48,136 nt of DNA from Candidatus Woesearchaeota archaeon (lineage in GTDB: Archaea; Nanobdellota; Nanobdellia; Woesearchaeales; UBA12501). The position numbers and the translations under genes are program-made. Positions 40,910-48,136 of this stretch are shown here, piece by piece. The DNA lies in contig WJJV01000112.1 in assembly GCA_014729495.1 (NCBI GenBank), forward strand, positions 1 through 48,136, read 5' to 3'. Below the pieces are notes generated by a model that was not told the DNA's origin, did no database searches, and saw only the letters and a program-made list of their open reading frames with translations. Each line of letters starts with the position of its first letter. Position 1 is the stretch's first letter.

Positions 40910-41184
40910 TTAATAATGCCGACTCCTTTCAGTCGTCTGGCATTATTAAGCATTCAAAAACCAATTTTGCCGACTCAAAAGTTCGTCTGGCAAAATTATC
41001 AGAAGAATGCGTACAAAATTCCGACTCACTTTGTTTGTCTGGAATTTTGATGCATGTAAAAAGGCAAAATCCTATTGTGTAGAAAACATTAAATGCATAA
41101 ATAATCCCGACTCGCAAGCTCGTCTGGGATTATTAAGCATTCAAAAATCAATTTTGCCGACTCACAGGTTCGTCTGGCAAAATT
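40910..41184. repeat. Array of five hairpins with shared CCGACTC / GTCTGG core
   Basis: Hairpins at 40910-40949, 40963-40997, 41015-41048, 41100-41134 and 41150-41184 all have 5'-CC-GAC-TC, a loop of 10-11 bases, then GTC-T-GG, with a single bulged T in the 3' arm. The outer stems differ yet pair perfectly: AATAATGCC/GGCATTATT, AATTTTGCC/GGCAAAATT, AAAATTCC/GGAATTTT, AATAATCCC/GGGATTATT. Such compensating change indicates selection on structure. The spacer TATTAAGCATTCAAAAA between hairpins 1-2 recurs between 4-5, so part of the array arose by duplication. There is no gene here, and it ends 12 bases from the tRNA. Confidence 0.75.
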
Positions 41185-41195
41185 GCTTTATTGAA

Positions 41196-41297
41196 TGGGA
41201 CAGCCGGGATTTGAACCCGGAACACCTAGATTTCTTATGCCTGGCATTGCCTGGAGAATCTTCAGTCTAGTGCTCTCCCAGGTTGAGCTACTGTCCC
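41196..41297 (-). tRNA. tRNA-Phe: tRNA-Phe (GAA) with 28-base intron
   Basis: Minus-strand cloverleaf: acceptor GGGACAG/CTGTCCC with discriminator A, D-arm GCTC/GAGC with AACCTGGGA loop, anticodon stem CTAGA/TCTAG with loop CTGAAGA (anticodon GAA), T-arm CCGGG/CCCGG with TTCAAAT. A 28-base intron (ATTCTCC...ATAAGAA) interrupts the loop after position 37, the canonical archaeal site; TTCT and AGAA at its ends can form the central helix of a bulge-helix-bulge motif for the splicing endonuclease. Mature length is 74 bases; CCA is not encoded. Confidence 0.95.
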
Positions 41298-41328
41298 AAA
41301 AAGACAATGAAATGAAAAAGTTATAGGA

Positions 41329-41847
41329 TCACTCGATCTTTTCTTCTTCAACATCAAGATCAAGCTGTTCATCCTCAGTCGCTGATGACTCAGGATTGCC
41401 TGTCGGCTTGTTGAGCTCCTCAAGGTCCTGCTCTTCTGTCTTCTCATCCTGACTTAGAGGCTGGGTTGCTTCCTGAGTATCCTGCTCAACAGTGCTCTCT
41501 TCCTTGAGCTCGTCATCTGTCACAGCCTGGACATTGTCATCTCCTGCTGGTCCTATGACCTCAAGGCTTCCGAACTTTCCGGTTGTGAGCTGAGATTCTC
41601 CCTGCCACTCATTAACATAGCCGTTCTTGATCTGGATCCTGTCACCTACCTTCACCTGATCAATCTGCTCATTCCAGAGAGTGAGGGCCATTGTGCCTGA
41701 CTCATCCTTGATCTTTGCATTGCATACTCTTCCCTGTTTCCCGAACTTGTTGAACTCCCTGATGTCGCCTTTCTCGACAACTTCAGCAGCTAGCTCAACA
41801 CTTCCTTGTTTTGGTTTTAATTCGCTTATTTGCATAATAGAGGCCAT
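41329..41847 (-). CDS. ssb: Single-stranded DNA-binding protein, single OB fold with acidic tail
   Basis: A 172-residue protein. Residues about 5-115 form one OB fold: MQISELKPKQGSVELAAEVVEKGDIREFNKFGKQGRVCNAKIKDESGTMALTLWNEQIDQVKVGDRIQIKNGYV, as in crenarchaeal SSB and RPA-like proteins, with aromatic and basic residues for ssDNA stacking. The remainder is a disordered, very acidic tail ending DLDVEEEKIE, which recruits partner proteins in SSB-type proteins. A TATA-like CTTTATATAAAAC lies right before the start, so the first Met (41847) or Met5 (41835) begins an almost leaderless mRNA. The gene is single and sits just downstream of tRNA-Phe on the same strand, with its own promoter. Confidence 0.88.
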   Translation of the reverse strand: MASIMQISELKPKQGSVELAAEVVEKGDIREFNKFGKQGRVCNAKIKDESGTMALTLWNEQIDQVKVGDRIQIKNGYVNEWQGESQLTTGKFGSLEVIGPAGDDNVQAVTDDELKEESTVEQDTQEATQPLSQDEKTEEQDLEELNKPTGNPESSATEDEQLDLDVEEEKIE

Positions 41848-41919
41848 TTAGAGGGGGTTTTATATAAAGTTTATGGACAGTTTAGAATATGCTGCTTGGG
41901 GAATATACTGCTTAGGTTC

Positions 41920-42327
41920 TCAGAAATGATGCATCATCGCATCAACCCTGCTTTCCTGCCATCCCTGATGCATGAGAGCGGCCTTCACATCTTCTTTAGA
42001 ATATCCCTGAGCAATGGTTGATTTTATGTATTCTTCAGCTGCACTAAGCTTTTCTGGAGGTATCTGGGATAGTATCCTCTGCCTTTCTTTTTGGTGCTTG
42101 ACAAGGAATACCATGCCGATTATGCCCATAATTATTATGAGGAACACCACTATTGCAAGAACCATATTCTGGGAGAGGAATTCTGCTGCAGTAACTGATC
42201 CTGTAACATCCTCTACAGCACTTCCTGTTATGGGCTCATAAGGAGTCATAAGAATCATGATGCCAAAACATACTAGAATGAAAACACCTATTGCTCCGTA
42301 ATTTAGATCCTCTTTTTTCTTCATCAT
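41920..42327 (-). CDS. Two-helix membrane protein with TG-x-AV motif and UBA-like tail
   Basis: A 135-residue protein. Transmembrane helices lie at about 11-29 (YGAIGVFILVCFGIMILMT) and 55-76 (MVLAIVVFLIIIMGIIGMVFLV); between them the outer segment holds PITGSAVEDVTGSVTA, with the ITGSAV motif shared by other exported proteins here. The cytoplasmic tail ends in AAEEYIKSTIAQGYSKEDVKAALMHQGWQESRVDAMMHHF, a three-helix UBA-like pattern similar to residues 25-65 of the coiled-coil protein at 34105-34902. It lies upstream of the SSB gene on the same strand, 72 bases apart. Function unknown; perhaps a membrane adaptor that recruits cytoplasmic partners. Confidence 0.75.
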   Translation of the reverse strand: MMKKKEDLNYGAIGVFILVCFGIMILMTPYEPITGSAVEDVTGSVTAAEFLSQNMVLAIVVFLIIIMGIIGMVFLVKHQKERQRILSQIPPEKLSAAEEYIKSTIAQGYSKEDVKAALMHQGWQESRVDAMMHHF

Positions 42328-42360
42328 TACCCCTGATGATGCATCAAAGATATATGGTAA

Positions 42361-43827
42361 TCATAAAAGATTTATAATTTTTTCTCTTAACTCAGCTATT
42401 TTTATCCTTTCCTGCTTTGTGGTATCCCTGTCTCTTATTGTTACAGAGTCATCCTCAAGAGTGTCAAAATCAATTGTGATGCAGTAGGGGATTCCTGCCT
42501 CATCAGCTCTTGCGTATCTTCTTCCCACACTGCCTGACTTGTCATACTGGCATGCAAAATCATCCTTAAGGCCATTGTATATCTTCATCGCAAGCTTTGT
42601 GACCTCTTCCTTGTTTCCCACAAGAGGGAATATGCCGAGCTTTACAGGAGCCAGCTTGGGGCTTAGCTTGAGGACTATGTTCCCTCTTTTCTTGTCATCC
42701 TCATAAGCATCAAACATGAATGCCAGCATGGCTCTTCCGATTCCCTGGCTCGGCTCAATCACACTCGGAGTCACTTTCTCTTTTGACTCCTCATCAAAGA
42801 ATGAAAGGTCTTTTTTTGAGTGCTTTGCGTGCTGTTCAAGGTCAAAGCTCTGCCTGTCTGCATTGCCGTGTATCTCTTTCCAGCCAAACGGAAAATTGTA
42901 CTCAATGTCAAAGCATGCTCTTGCATAGTGCGCAAGCTCGTCCTTGACGTGCTGTCTTATTCGCAGGTTTGCCGGATTTATTCCCATGTCAAGAAAGAAT
43001 TTATAGAACTGGCCGAGCCAGTATGCGTGCCACTGGCTGAGTATCTTTTTTGACAGGAGGTCTTTTATCTTTGCTTTCTTATGATCCTTATCATTCTCAA
43101 GCAGTATGTTTATTTCCATTGCCTCAACATCATTTATCATTGGGCAGTCATCTGTCTTCTTTGGATGGATGAAGAACTCTATCTCAAACTGTTCAAATTC
43201 CCTTACGCGAAAAAGGAAGTCCCTTGGAGATATCTCATTCCTGAAAGCCTTGCCTGTCTGGGCTATGCCGAACGGAAGCTTCATCCTTGCATTCTCCTGC
43301 ACAAGCCTGAAGTTAGTGAATATGAGCTGGGCTGTCTCTGGCCTCAGGTAAGCAGTGTTCTCTCCAACAGGCCCGACATTTGTGTCAAACATGAGATTGA
43401 ACTGGTTGGCTTTGCCCAATTCTGACTTGCAGTCAGGGCACTTTATGCTGTTCTCTTTTATGAGCTTGTCAACATCCTCTTTTGATATGCCTTCAGCATT
43501 TATATTGAGCTTGTCCTCAATCATGTGGTCTCCCCTGAACCTGTGATGGCACTTTGTGCATTCAAGCATTATGTCCTCAAAGCAGTCAACATGGCCTGAG
43601 GCCTGCCAAACCTTAGGATTTGTTATTATAGAGCCGTCTATGCCGACAACATCGCATCTTGACCTCACAAATCTCTTCCACAGCTGGTCCTCAAGATTCT
43701 TCTTGAGCTCAACACCAAGAGGGCCGTAGTCAAAGAAACCCGCAATGCCTCCGTATATCTCAGCAGAGGGATACACAAACCCCTTTTTCTTGCAGAAAAC
43801 AGCCATGTCTTCTATTGATAGTGCCAT
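42361..43827 (-). CDS. glyS: Glycyl-tRNA synthetase, archaeal/eukaryotic alpha2 type
   Basis: A 488-residue class II synthetase of the dimeric (alpha2) type, without the separate beta subunit of many bacteria. Seen are the N-terminal FCKKKGFVYPSAEIYGGIAGFFDYGPLGVELKKNL, the class II motif 2 FRNEISPRDFLFRVREFEQFEIEFF, motif 3 VIEPSQGIGRAMLAFM and the anticodon-binding C-terminus (KLGIFPLVGNKEEVTKLAMKI). Four Cys in CTKCHHRF and CPDCKSEL form a zinc-binding insertion. The start follows a TATA-like region near 43855. It is next to the double Lrp regulator but has no clear regulatory link. Confidence 0.97.
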   Translation of the reverse strand: MALSIEDMAVFCKKKGFVYPSAEIYGGIAGFFDYGPLGVELKKNLEDQLWKRFVRSRCDVVGIDGSIITNPKVWQASGHVDCFEDIMLECTKCHHRFRGDHMIEDKLNINAEGISKEDVDKLIKENSIKCPDCKSELGKANQFNLMFDTNVGPVGENTAYLRPETAQLIFTNFRLVQENARMKLPFGIAQTGKAFRNEISPRDFLFRVREFEQFEIEFFIHPKKTDDCPMINDVEAMEINILLENDKDHKKAKIKDLLSKKILSQWHAYWLGQFYKFFLDMGINPANLRIRQHVKDELAHYARACFDIEYNFPFGWKEIHGNADRQSFDLEQHAKHSKKDLSFFDEESKEKVTPSVIEPSQGIGRAMLAFMFDAYEDDKKRGNIVLKLSPKLAPVKLGIFPLVGNKEEVTKLAMKIYNGLKDDFACQYDKSGSVGRRYARADEAGIPYCITIDFDTLEDDSVTIRDRDTTKQERIKIAELREKIINLL

Positions 43828-43876
43828 TGATTATTCAATCCTTTTCCTTTATTTATATAGTTTTTGGAAGTGCAGA

Positions 43877-44839
43877 TTAAAAGGGGAAATAATCATATTT
43901 GCATGTCTTTGTCACCCTAAGTATTTCAAAGTCCCTTATTATTGAGGAAAACCTTTTCCTTATGTCTGTCAGATGCCTGTACAGCTCATCCTCTGTCTCA
44001 ACCTCGAATTCTATCTCAAGATCCCATGATCCTATGAGCTTCAGCATCTGGGGAGCTTTCTTGTGGCCTGCCACATAAGCCTTTATTTTCTTCTCAGCAT
44101 TCTCGTCAAAATTCTTTGTCCTGAATATTATCTTGTAGAGTTTCACACCTATTTCCTCAAGATTGGGATAGCATCTGAAATGGTCTATTATCCTGTCTTT
44201 TGAAAGCTTCTTCAGCCTGTAGTTTATTATGTCTCTGGTTAAGCCTGTCCTTCTTGATAGCTCAACTATGGGGATTCTTGCATCAGTGGATATCTGCTTC
44301 AATATCTTCTTCTCTGCGCTGTCAGGATGATACACCTGTTCTGGAATCCCGTAAATGAATTCTTTAGGTTCTGTTTCTGTCATGTACTCCCTTGCATAGA
44401 TCGGAGAGTATTCAGTGAGAAGCACATCCTTATCAAGTATGAATCCTGAATATTCATTCATGAATCTGTTTAGTAATCTTCCAAACTCAAAGTTTGACCT
44501 TGCAAGGACTGAAACAGCTAAATCCCACCTGCCCCTGAGCTGGGCAACCCACACAATATTTCCTGATTTGTTCCAGTATTCTATTATCTTATTCTCCTCT
44601 TCAGGTGTAGCATTCTGGAACTTGAAGTAGAGCTTGTACTGGGAAAAGCCCAGCCTGGTGAAGTCAATAACAGTATAGTATTCAAATATTATATTGTTCT
44701 TTTCCAGTCTCCTTATCCTGTACTCAACAGCAGGCTTGCTCAGGCCTAGTTTTCGGGCAAGCTGTGCATTGCTTTGTCTGCAGTTCTCATCCAGCAGAGT
44801 GAGAAGTTTCCTGTCCTTGCGGTCAAGTTTGAATGGCAT
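43877..44839 (-). CDS. Double Lrp/AsnC-type transcription regulator
   Basis: A 320-residue regulator with two Lrp/AsnC units, each a winged helix (residues 6-55, RKDRKLLTLLDENCRQSNAQLARKLGLSKPAVEYRIRRLEKN; about 175-225, EKKILKQISTDARIPIVELSRRTGLTRDIINYRLKKLSKD) with a RAM-like half. The architecture and the ending YDYFPF match the cassette regulator at 22500-23468, but base composition here is like that of its neighbours, so this copy is probably the native one. It is divergent from the histidine phosphatase gene and probably senses an amino acid or similar metabolite to control it or itself. Confidence 0.87.
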   Translation of the reverse strand: MPFKLDRKDRKLLTLLDENCRQSNAQLARKLGLSKPAVEYRIRRLEKNNIIFEYYTVIDFTRLGFSQYKLYFKFQNATPEEENKIIEYWNKSGNIVWVAQLRGRWDLAVSVLARSNFEFGRLLNRFMNEYSGFILDKDVLLTEYSPIYAREYMTETEPKEFIYGIPEQVYHPDSAEKKILKQISTDARIPIVELSRRTGLTRDIINYRLKKLSKDRIIDHFRCYPNLEEIGVKLYKIIFRTKNFDENAEKKIKAYVAGHKKAPQMLKLIGSWDLEIEFEVETEDELYRHLTDIRKRFSSIIRDFEILRVTKTCKYDYFPF

Positions 44840-44947
44840 TTTTAAGGAGAAATATGCCTTTTATTTATTAATTTTACTTAAAAATAAGAGAATAATGTAA
44901 AAAGTATTAAATATATGTAATAACTATGTAACCTCAGGGTGGTAAAG

Positions 44948-45691
44948 ATGAGTAATATGAAAAGAGTCACCTATTCAGTAAGAAGGCATGAAGAAAAAGG
45001 GCCTGACAGTCTGCTCACAGAGCAAGGCCGACAAAGAGCATCACAATTAGGAAAAAGGCTCAGATGGGAGCATCCTTCTATAGAGATGTATTCATCTCCT
45101 GCTGAGAGGGCAGTCCAGACAGGAAAATATATACTGTCAGGATATAAGTCTGACAGAGATATTCTTCCTGCACACATTCTAAGACCTCTTGATCCTCCTG
45201 AACCTGAGGGACTGACAGACAGGGATGAGATTATACAATACTGGCTGGACAATGAGTGGAAAAATCAGGATGGAAACTATGGAGATATGTATACTGCAGG
45301 CAGGAACATAATCATACATCTTGCATCTGTTATGAGCATTGAGGGAAAAGAAGACAATACCAGGATTGAGGGCATAAGCCATGCTCCGCTTGTTGAGGCA
45401 GGGCTTGTGATGCTTACAGGAGAAGGAGATGTAAGAAGATTGGGAGGCAGCTTCAGACCCGGAGAAAGCCTTGACCTGATTGTTGACTGTGATGGAGATG
45501 AGATAAAAAGCATGAAGACAGTATTCAGGGGAGCAGAACAATCAGTTGATGGAGTTATTCCCACTGTCAATGAATGCAGGAAGAGAATGCTTAGATGGCA
45601 TAATCCAGTGGAATATGTGAACAATATGTATGGCTGCCATCCAGGAGAAAGCGACAGGGAATATTTCAGCCATGTGTTTGGCATGGAATGA
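44948..45691 (+). CDS. Histidine phosphatase superfamily protein
   Basis: 247 residues from the ATG at 44948, which follows GGTGG. The N-terminus KRVTYSVRRHEEKGPDSLLTEQGRQRASQLGKRL is the phosphoglycerate mutase/phosphatase signature in the altered form RRHEE in place of the usual RHGE; the catalytic His (14) and preceding Arg are kept. The second Arg is in YSSPAERAVQTGKYIL, and the late His in GISHAPLVEAG, so all core residues for phosphohistidine chemistry are present. The C-terminal 60 residues (about 185-247) are extra. The likely role is a phosphatase or mutase on a small metabolite; the substrate is unknown. It shares a divergent promoter region with the double Lrp regulator. Confidence 0.8.
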   Translation: MSNMKRVTYSVRRHEEKGPDSLLTEQGRQRASQLGKRLRWEHPSIEMYSSPAERAVQTGKYILSGYKSDRDILPAHILRPLDPPEPEGLTDRDEIIQYWLDNEWKNQDGNYGDMYTAGRNIIIHLASVMSIEGKEDNTRIEGISHAPLVEAGLVMLTGEGDVRRLGGSFRPGESLDLIVDCDGDEIKSMKTVFRGAEQSVDGVIPTVNECRKRMLRWHNPVEYVNNMYGCHPGESDREYFSHVFGME

Positions 45692-45753
45692 TGGGCTTCG
45701 CCAATAAGCTTTTTAAATGAAAAGAAGTTATTTGAGGTTATTGGGGGTTTGGG

Positions 45754-47235
45754 ATGGGCCTGATTGAAACATACAAAGACAAGGAATGGTATGAGGAGAT
45801 AGTTGAAGCAGCTCCTGTTTTTGCAAGCCTTGCAGCCCAGTCATTAAGGCATCTTGAACCATTAAAGAACCAATATGCTCTGCTTCTCATGTTCTTCAAA
45901 GGAAAGAAGATATGGTGGATGACACTCAAGGAAGATCAGGACAGGGTATTCCAGGAGATAGTTGAAGATTATCAGAGAGACAAGTCCTGGCTTGAAAGTC
46001 TTTTCTCAAGATGGAAAAAGAAAAGGAGGGAGTATGAAGAATACTTTAAGGATATCAGGGCTGCAGATCTGAGCAAGCTTGATGATGATGCTCTTTTAGA
46101 TCTTCATGACAGGGCATGGAATTCTGTGCTCAGCTGCAGGCAGATAGACATGATAGTTGACCCATTCACATATGGTGCAGAAAGATTCATGCTAGACAGG
46201 CTTGAAGCTTTCTGCAAAGAGAAAGGCATAGAAGATATGAACAATATATACAGCATACTGATAACACCAGAGAAGGATTCTTTCATAAGCCAGAAGGATA
46301 TAGGGATAATAAGGATTGCAAGGAAAGTCAAGGGATCTGAAGACATGAGATCTCTTCTTGAAAGGCCAGAGGAATTCTCCAGAATAGATGATGTGAAAGA
46401 TCATCTTGACAGGTACTGCTGGACAAACTGCTCGTGGGGAGGAAGCAGGGAATACACTGCACAGGATTTGATTGCAGAGATAAAGGAGCTTTTGGATAAG
46501 GACCTGGATGAGATTGAGTCCAGAAAGAAGGGGGCAACAGAAGAGAATATTAAAAGAAAGAAAGACCTTATAGAGAAGCATGGTTTCGCAAGAGACATAC
46601 TTGACATTGCAGAGCTGACTGCGTTCTTCTCATACCTGCAGGACCTGAGAAAAGAGAATGCTTTGATGTTCATCTACTATGAGAACATGTTCCTTAAAGA
46701 ATTCTCAAGAAGATTCAACATGGATATTGAGGATCTTAAACTCTTTGACATAACAGAGATTAAAGACCTTATAAAAAATAATAGAATCAAAGAAGAAGCA
46801 GAGAAAAGAAAAGGGCTTTTCCTTATAGAATACACTGAAGACCGGATCAGAGTATATACTGAAGATGCCAGGAAGTATTTTGACATGATAGTCAAGAAGG
46901 ATGTTGAGGATATAAAAGAGCTGAAAGGAAGATCTGCAAGCTCTGGAAAAGCCATAGGAATTGCAAGAGTCATATATGGGCAGGAAGAGTTCAGCAAGTT
47001 CAAAGAAGGTGATATACTTGTGACAGGCATGACAAGGCCTGAGTTCACTCCGCTGATGAAGAAGGCCAAGGCCATAGTCACGAACGATGGAGGAGTGACA
47101 TGCCATGCAGCGATATTCTCAAGGGAATTTGAGATACCATGCATAATTGGCACAAGAATCGCCACAAAAGTCTTAAAAGATGGTGATAAAGTGGAAGTCA
47201 ACGCAGATAAAGGAATTGTGAGGAGGATAGAATGA
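45754..47235 (+). CDS. PEP-utilising mobile-domain protein without ATP-grasp domain
   Basis: A 493-residue protein. The final 100 residues are a PEP-utilising enzyme swivelling (mobile) domain: LKGRSASSGKAIGIARVI, GDILVTGMTRPEFTPLMKKAKAIVTNDGGVTCHAAIFSREFEIPCIIGT, with phosphohistidine His451 in TCHAA. The preceding 390 residues are helical and match the linker region of PEP synthase/rifampin phosphotransferase-like proteins, but the N-terminal ATP-grasp domain and the PEP-binding barrel of full PEP synthase are missing. It may need a partner to charge the His. The stop overlaps the start of the next gene (ATGA), whose product is similar to the helical part, so the two likely work together. 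Confidence 0.8.
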   Translation: MGLIETYKDKEWYEEIVEAAPVFASLAAQSLRHLEPLKNQYALLLMFFKGKKIWWMTLKEDQDRVFQEIVEDYQRDKSWLESLFSRWKKKRREYEEYFKDIRAADLSKLDDDALLDLHDRAWNSVLSCRQIDMIVDPFTYGAERFMLDRLEAFCKEKGIEDMNNIYSILITPEKDSFISQKDIGIIRIARKVKGSEDMRSLLERPEEFSRIDDVKDHLDRYCWTNCSWGGSREYTAQDLIAEIKELLDKDLDEIESRKKGATEENIKRKKDLIEKHGFARDILDIAELTAFFSYLQDLRKENALMFIYYENMFLKEFSRRFNMDIEDLKLFDITEIKDLIKNNRIKEEAEKRKGLFLIEYTEDRIRVYTEDARKYFDMIVKKDVEDIKELKGRSASSGKAIGIARVIYGQEEFSKFKEGDILVTGMTRPEFTPLMKKAKAIVTNDGGVTCHAAIFSREFEIPCIIGTRIATKVLKDGDKVEVNADKGIVRRIE

Positions 47236-48136
47236 ACCTGAAGCAAGCTTTAAAGGAAAAATGGTACGGCCAGGGATTCAATGCCACGCCGATAATGATA
47301 GGAAGTGCAGCATTCTGCTGTGACATAATGGAAAGGAATCTTGGGTTCTCTTACACAAAGTATCTTTATGATTTCAGGAATGATTTCGGTGACATGAGCT
47401 ATTATTTTCCTGACCTCAAAAGGCTTGGAAAGATACTTGAGAACAAACTCAAGGAGAATCCAGAATACTTCCAGAACATCAAGAGCATATATGACAGGCA
47501 CATGGAAGAGTCAGCTGAATTCTACAATAAGATAGAGAAAACAGACCTCAGGAAAGTCTCAGAACAGGAGCTGATAGATCTGCTTAAGAAAGCCTCTGAG
47601 AGGATATCCTACTCTGTCGGAGTCTCCCATATAATAGAGCCTTTTGTGCTCACAACAGATATCAAGATAAAGAAAGAGCTTCAAAAATACGTAAAAGATA
47701 AGAGTGAGCTCAACAGGATATTCACAATACTCATGGCCCCTGTCAAGGAATCATTTGTTAACAGGTATGAGAATGCATTGAGGAACATAAAGACCAAGAA
47801 AGATATTGAGAATGTCAAGAAGGAATTCTTCTGGATAAGGAACGGCTATGCAGGAAGGCACATACTTACAGATGAGGACATCAAAGAAGAGCTTGAATCC
47901 ATAAAGAAGAAAAAGCCCATGGACCTTAAGAAGATGGCTGAAGAGAAGAATAAGATAATAGACAGGCTGAACCTTCCGGATGACCTGATCAGGAAGATAA
48001 AAGCAACAGAGTTCCTAACTTACTGGCAGGATGAGAGAAAGATGCACATCATAATGGCAGTTGATTATGCTGACAGGATACTTGAGGAGCTGGCAGAAAG
48101 GATCGGCTTTGACATCAAATATCTCAGGCAGATGCT
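47232..48136 (+). CDS. PEP-utilising-enzyme-like helical protein (3' end outside window)
   Basis: Begins at ATG 47232 in a four-base overlap (ATGA) with the preceding stop, after an AGGAGG ribosome binding site inside the previous gene; at least 301 residues are in the window and no stop is reached. The start MNLKQALKEKWYGQGFNATPIMIG and the helical segments (RISYSVGVSHIIEPFVLTTDIKIKKELQKYV; KKEFFWIRNGYAGRHILTDEDI) parallel the helical region of the preceding protein (for example ALLDLHDRAWNSVLSCRQIDMIVDPFTYG and DRYCWTNCSWGGSREYTAQDL). A mobile domain may follow beyond the window. Two adjacent PEP-synthase-like proteins suggest a paralogous pair. Confidence 0.7.
   Translation, partial: MNLKQALKEKWYGQGFNATPIMIGSAAFCCDIMERNLGFSYTKYLYDFRNDFGDMSYYFPDLKRLGKILENKLKENPEYFQNIKSIYDRHMEESAEFYNKIEKTDLRKVSEQELIDLLKKASERISYSVGVSHIIEPFVLTTDIKIKKELQKYVKDKSELNRIFTILMAPVKESFVNRYENALRNIKTKKDIENVKKEFFWIRNGYAGRHILTDEDIKEELESIKKKKPMDLKKMAEEKNKIIDRLNLPDDLIRKIKATEFLTYWQDERKMHIIMAVDYADRILEELAERIGFDIKYLRQM

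Noticed and set aside
40910..41184. CRISPR array or transcription terminators
   Set aside because: The hairpin stems vary and the spacing is irregular with repeated spacers, unlike a CRISPR; five successive terminators between genes would be unusual in an archaeon, whose terminators are T-runs.
41007..41270. 87-residue reading frame through the hairpins and tRNA
   Set aside because: It runs through the hairpin array and into the tRNA gene, so it cannot be a real gene.
46677..47246. 189-residue minus-strand frame opposite the PEP-utilising protein
   Set aside because: It is the antisense of a confidently assigned mobile domain and shows the Ser/Ile-rich composition of a shadow frame.

Overview
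The window is chromosomal DNA from an archaeon, most likely a DPANN-type lineage (Woesearchaeota or Pacearchaeota-like). The evidence is: archaeal TATA boxes about 25 bases before many start codons, often with little or no leader; a tRNA-Phe carrying an intron at position 37/38; an archaeal/eukaryotic-type glycyl-tRNA synthetase; a Methanococcus-like S-layer protein; an Ogg2-type 8-oxoguanine glycosylase; an archaeal type IV pilus/archaellum-like ATPase and membrane platform; and Lrp regulators with two winged-helix halves. Ribosome binding sites are of the GAGGTGA or GGGGGAG kind. No taxonomic marker such as rRNA is present, so the lineage is inferred.

Layout. 1-495: part of a PHP-domain phosphoesterase and gatC. 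594-12728: an envelope locus with a 1223-residue beta-helix lipoprotein-like protein, a small gene between four copies of a 14-base palindrome, a 1286-residue membrane-anchored subtilisin-like protease, a KaiC-like ATPase, an S-layer protein and a small unknown. 13055-17718: a B12-binding radical SAM enzyme overlapping a FeeM/LuxI-like acyltransferase, convergent with a V4R sensor, KaiC ATPase and HAMP-PAS membrane sensor operon. I read this as a candidate small-molecule synthesis and sensing system. 17934-21912: two HAD phosphatases around an EamA transporter, then a bacterial-type AspRS. 21913-24470: a mosaic of inverted repeats and structured DNA ending in an AT-rich divergent gene pair enclosed by a 17-base perfect inverted repeat, probably a mobile cassette.

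24520-31461: a zinc ribbon protein, an SDR reductase, Ogg2, then a PerR-regulated oxidative-stress cluster (PerR with Fur-type boxes, a 17-residue CxxC peptide, rubrerythrin, half-ferritin, superoxide reductase, rubredoxin-like protein, ferredoxin:thioredoxin reductase catalytic chain), followed on the other strand by a metallo-beta-lactamase-fold hydrolase, an aminopeptidase-like protein, a small protein and an HD-type hydrolase. 31569-40823: a secretion/pilus region with three tandem five-helix membrane proteins, two coiled-coil proteins, a two-helix membrane protein, a ribbon-helix-helix regulator, the ATPase and the platform protein.

Two non-coding stretches look structured: 33361-33960 (four 80-base tandem hairpin units plus a multi-hairpin block) and 40910-41184 (five hairpins with a shared core and compensating stems). 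41196-48136: tRNA-Phe, an OB-fold ssDNA-binding protein, a membrane protein with a UBA-like tail, GlyRS, a second double Lrp regulator, a histidine phosphatase and two PEP-utilising-enzyme-like proteins, the last cut by the window end. Four otherwise unrelated membrane or exported proteins carry the same short motif TG-x-AV beside a hydrophobic segment, which may be a shared lineage-specific envelope signal.
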